Positions 63,428 through 64,000 of a stretch of DNA of 64,000 nucleotides are shown here, piece by piece. The stretch is from Sediminibacterium magnilacihabitans (GTDB lineage Bacteria; Bacteroidota; Bacteroidia; Chitinophagales; Chitinophagaceae): assembly GCA_002973575.1 (NCBI GenBank), contig PVEQ01000006.1, positions 124,001-188,000 of the forward strand, in the 5' to 3' direction. Position 1 is the first letter of the stretch, and each line of letters opens with the position of its first letter. The notes beneath the pieces were generated by a model. That model did no database searches. It had not been told where the DNA came from and saw only the letters and a list, made by a program, of their open reading frames with translations. A program made the translations under genes and the position numbers.

Positions 63428-64000
63428 ATGTCAACAGCACAACAAAACAAAATAGCCATTGTAACAGGCGGCGGATCGGGCATTGGTCTGGCCATTGCAG
63501 GTAAATTGGTGCAGCGCCAGGTGCATACCATTATTGTAGGGCGCGACGAAGCAAAACTCGCTGCTGCCAAAGCGCAATTAGGCGGGTTGTGCAGCATTTA
63601 TTCCTGCGATCTCAGTCAGCTCTCTGCCATTCCAAACCTAATAGCAGACATTGTTGCCGCTTATGGCCGGATAGACATACTGGTGAACAATGCAGGCATC
63701 AACATGAAAAAAGAATTCACCGAAGTAAGCGATGAAGATTTCGAGCGGATCATTCGCACCAACCTCACCGCGGTATTCGCGCTTTCGCGTGAAGTGGTGA
63801 AGCAAATGCTGAACAATCCACATGGCGGCTCCATCGTGAACATCAGCTCCATGGCTTCTCAATATGGTATTCCAAAAGTGATCGCCTATACCGCATCCAA
63901 ATCGGCCATCGAAGGCATGACAAGGGCCCTGGCTACAGAACTGTCGCCCAAAGGCATACGGGTTAATTGTGTGGCGCCGGGTTTTATTGCTACTGACATG
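63428..64000 (+). CDS. SDR-family oxidoreductase, partial (cut by window end)
   Basis: ATG at 63428 opens an uninterrupted frame of 191 codons to the edge. It has the classical short-chain dehydrogenase pattern: T-G-G-G-S-G-I-G cofactor loop (about 14-21), N-N-A-G (about 89-92), catalytic Ser in N-I-S-S-M, Tyr/Lys in Y-T-A-S-K and the P-G-F-I-A-T-D block. Its place next to a LacI regulator and opposite uxuA makes fructuronate reduction to mannonate (the missing UxuB step) or 2-keto-3-deoxygluconate oxidation (KduD-like) attractive. The C-terminus, which sets substrate choice, is not in the window. Confidence 0.85.
   Translation, partial: MSTAQQNKIAIVTGGGSGIGLAIAGKLVQRQVHTIIVGRDEAKLAAAKAQLGGLCSIYSCDLSQLSAIPNLIADIVAAYGRIDILVNNAGINMKKEFTEVSDEDFERIIRTNLTAVFALSREVVKQMLNNPHGGSIVNISSMASQYGIPKVIAYTASKSAIEGMTRALATELSPKGIRVNCVAPGFIATDM

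Noticed and set aside
1..64000. CRISPR arrays, tRNA/rRNA genes, prophage or IS elements
   Set aside because: No regularly spaced repeats, RNA-gene signatures, integrase or transposase sequences were seen on reading.

Overview
The window reads as the chromosome of a glycan-degrading member of the Bacteroidota, most likely family Chitinophagaceae. Supporting this are a SusC/SusD pair, many Cys lipoproteins with Bacteroidota-style signal peptides, YTV-type GH13 and Gfo/Idh genes of PUL type, DUF1080 and DUF4197 proteins, and S41 and VPS10-like exported proteins. No rRNA, tRNA, CRISPR array, phage or insertion sequence is visible.

Layout. (1) 1-13023 is a hexuronate/pectin catabolic region: a DUF6807 protein, an ExuT-type transporter and KDPG aldolase on the minus strand diverge from KDG kinase and a YhcH-family protein. 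These are followed by a minus-strand run of GH105 hydrolase, tagaturonate reductase, uronate isomerase and non-phosphorylating GAPDH, with a divergent LacI-type regulator. Two near-identical palindromes 60-61 nt upstream of eda and of the GH105 gene suggest one LacI regulon. Three copies of a long inverted repeat lie only in this region. Together the genes cover galacturonate/glucuronate to pyruvate plus 3-phosphoglycerate, except altronate dehydratase, which is not in the window.

(2) 13033-35555 is an unusual surface/lipoprotein region: a beta-barrel protein, two vanadium-haloperoxidase/PAP2-type lipoproteins, a GH65 enzyme, three giant FG-GAP/VCBS plus ASPIC/UnbV lipoproteins, a bulky-helix GyrI/SRPBCC-like protein and a SusCD transporter. 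Its substrate is unknown. Hairpins with T-rich tails interrupt two of its transcription units.

(3) 35714-49498 holds a Gfo/Idh oxidoreductase with a double DUF1080 protein (3-keto-sugar chemistry), an AraC regulator, a class-A-beta-lactamase-like serine hydrolase, a DUF4197 lipoprotein, an exported GH13 alpha-glucanase and two tandem Asp-box (VPS10/sortilin-like) beta-propeller proteins.

(4) 49509-56397 contains what I consider the most interesting system: a bufferin-type RiPP operon (Cys-rich precursor, MNIO/DUF692 oxidase, BufC-like partner, DoxX membrane protein) directly downstream of an ECF sigma/zinc-type anti-sigma pair, which itself abuts a Tricorn-like S41 protease gene. A candidate ECF promoter and a precursor/enzyme intercistronic hairpin are visible.

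(5) 56504-58172 is a decaying sigma factor/YCII/DinB module with a large internal deletion and two single-base frameshifts. (6) 58255-64000 is a xylose/glucuronate region: xylB-xylA-uxuA on the minus strand, and a second LacI regulator followed by an SDR dehydrogenase (cut by the window edge) on the plus strand. This pairing fits use of glucuronoxylan.
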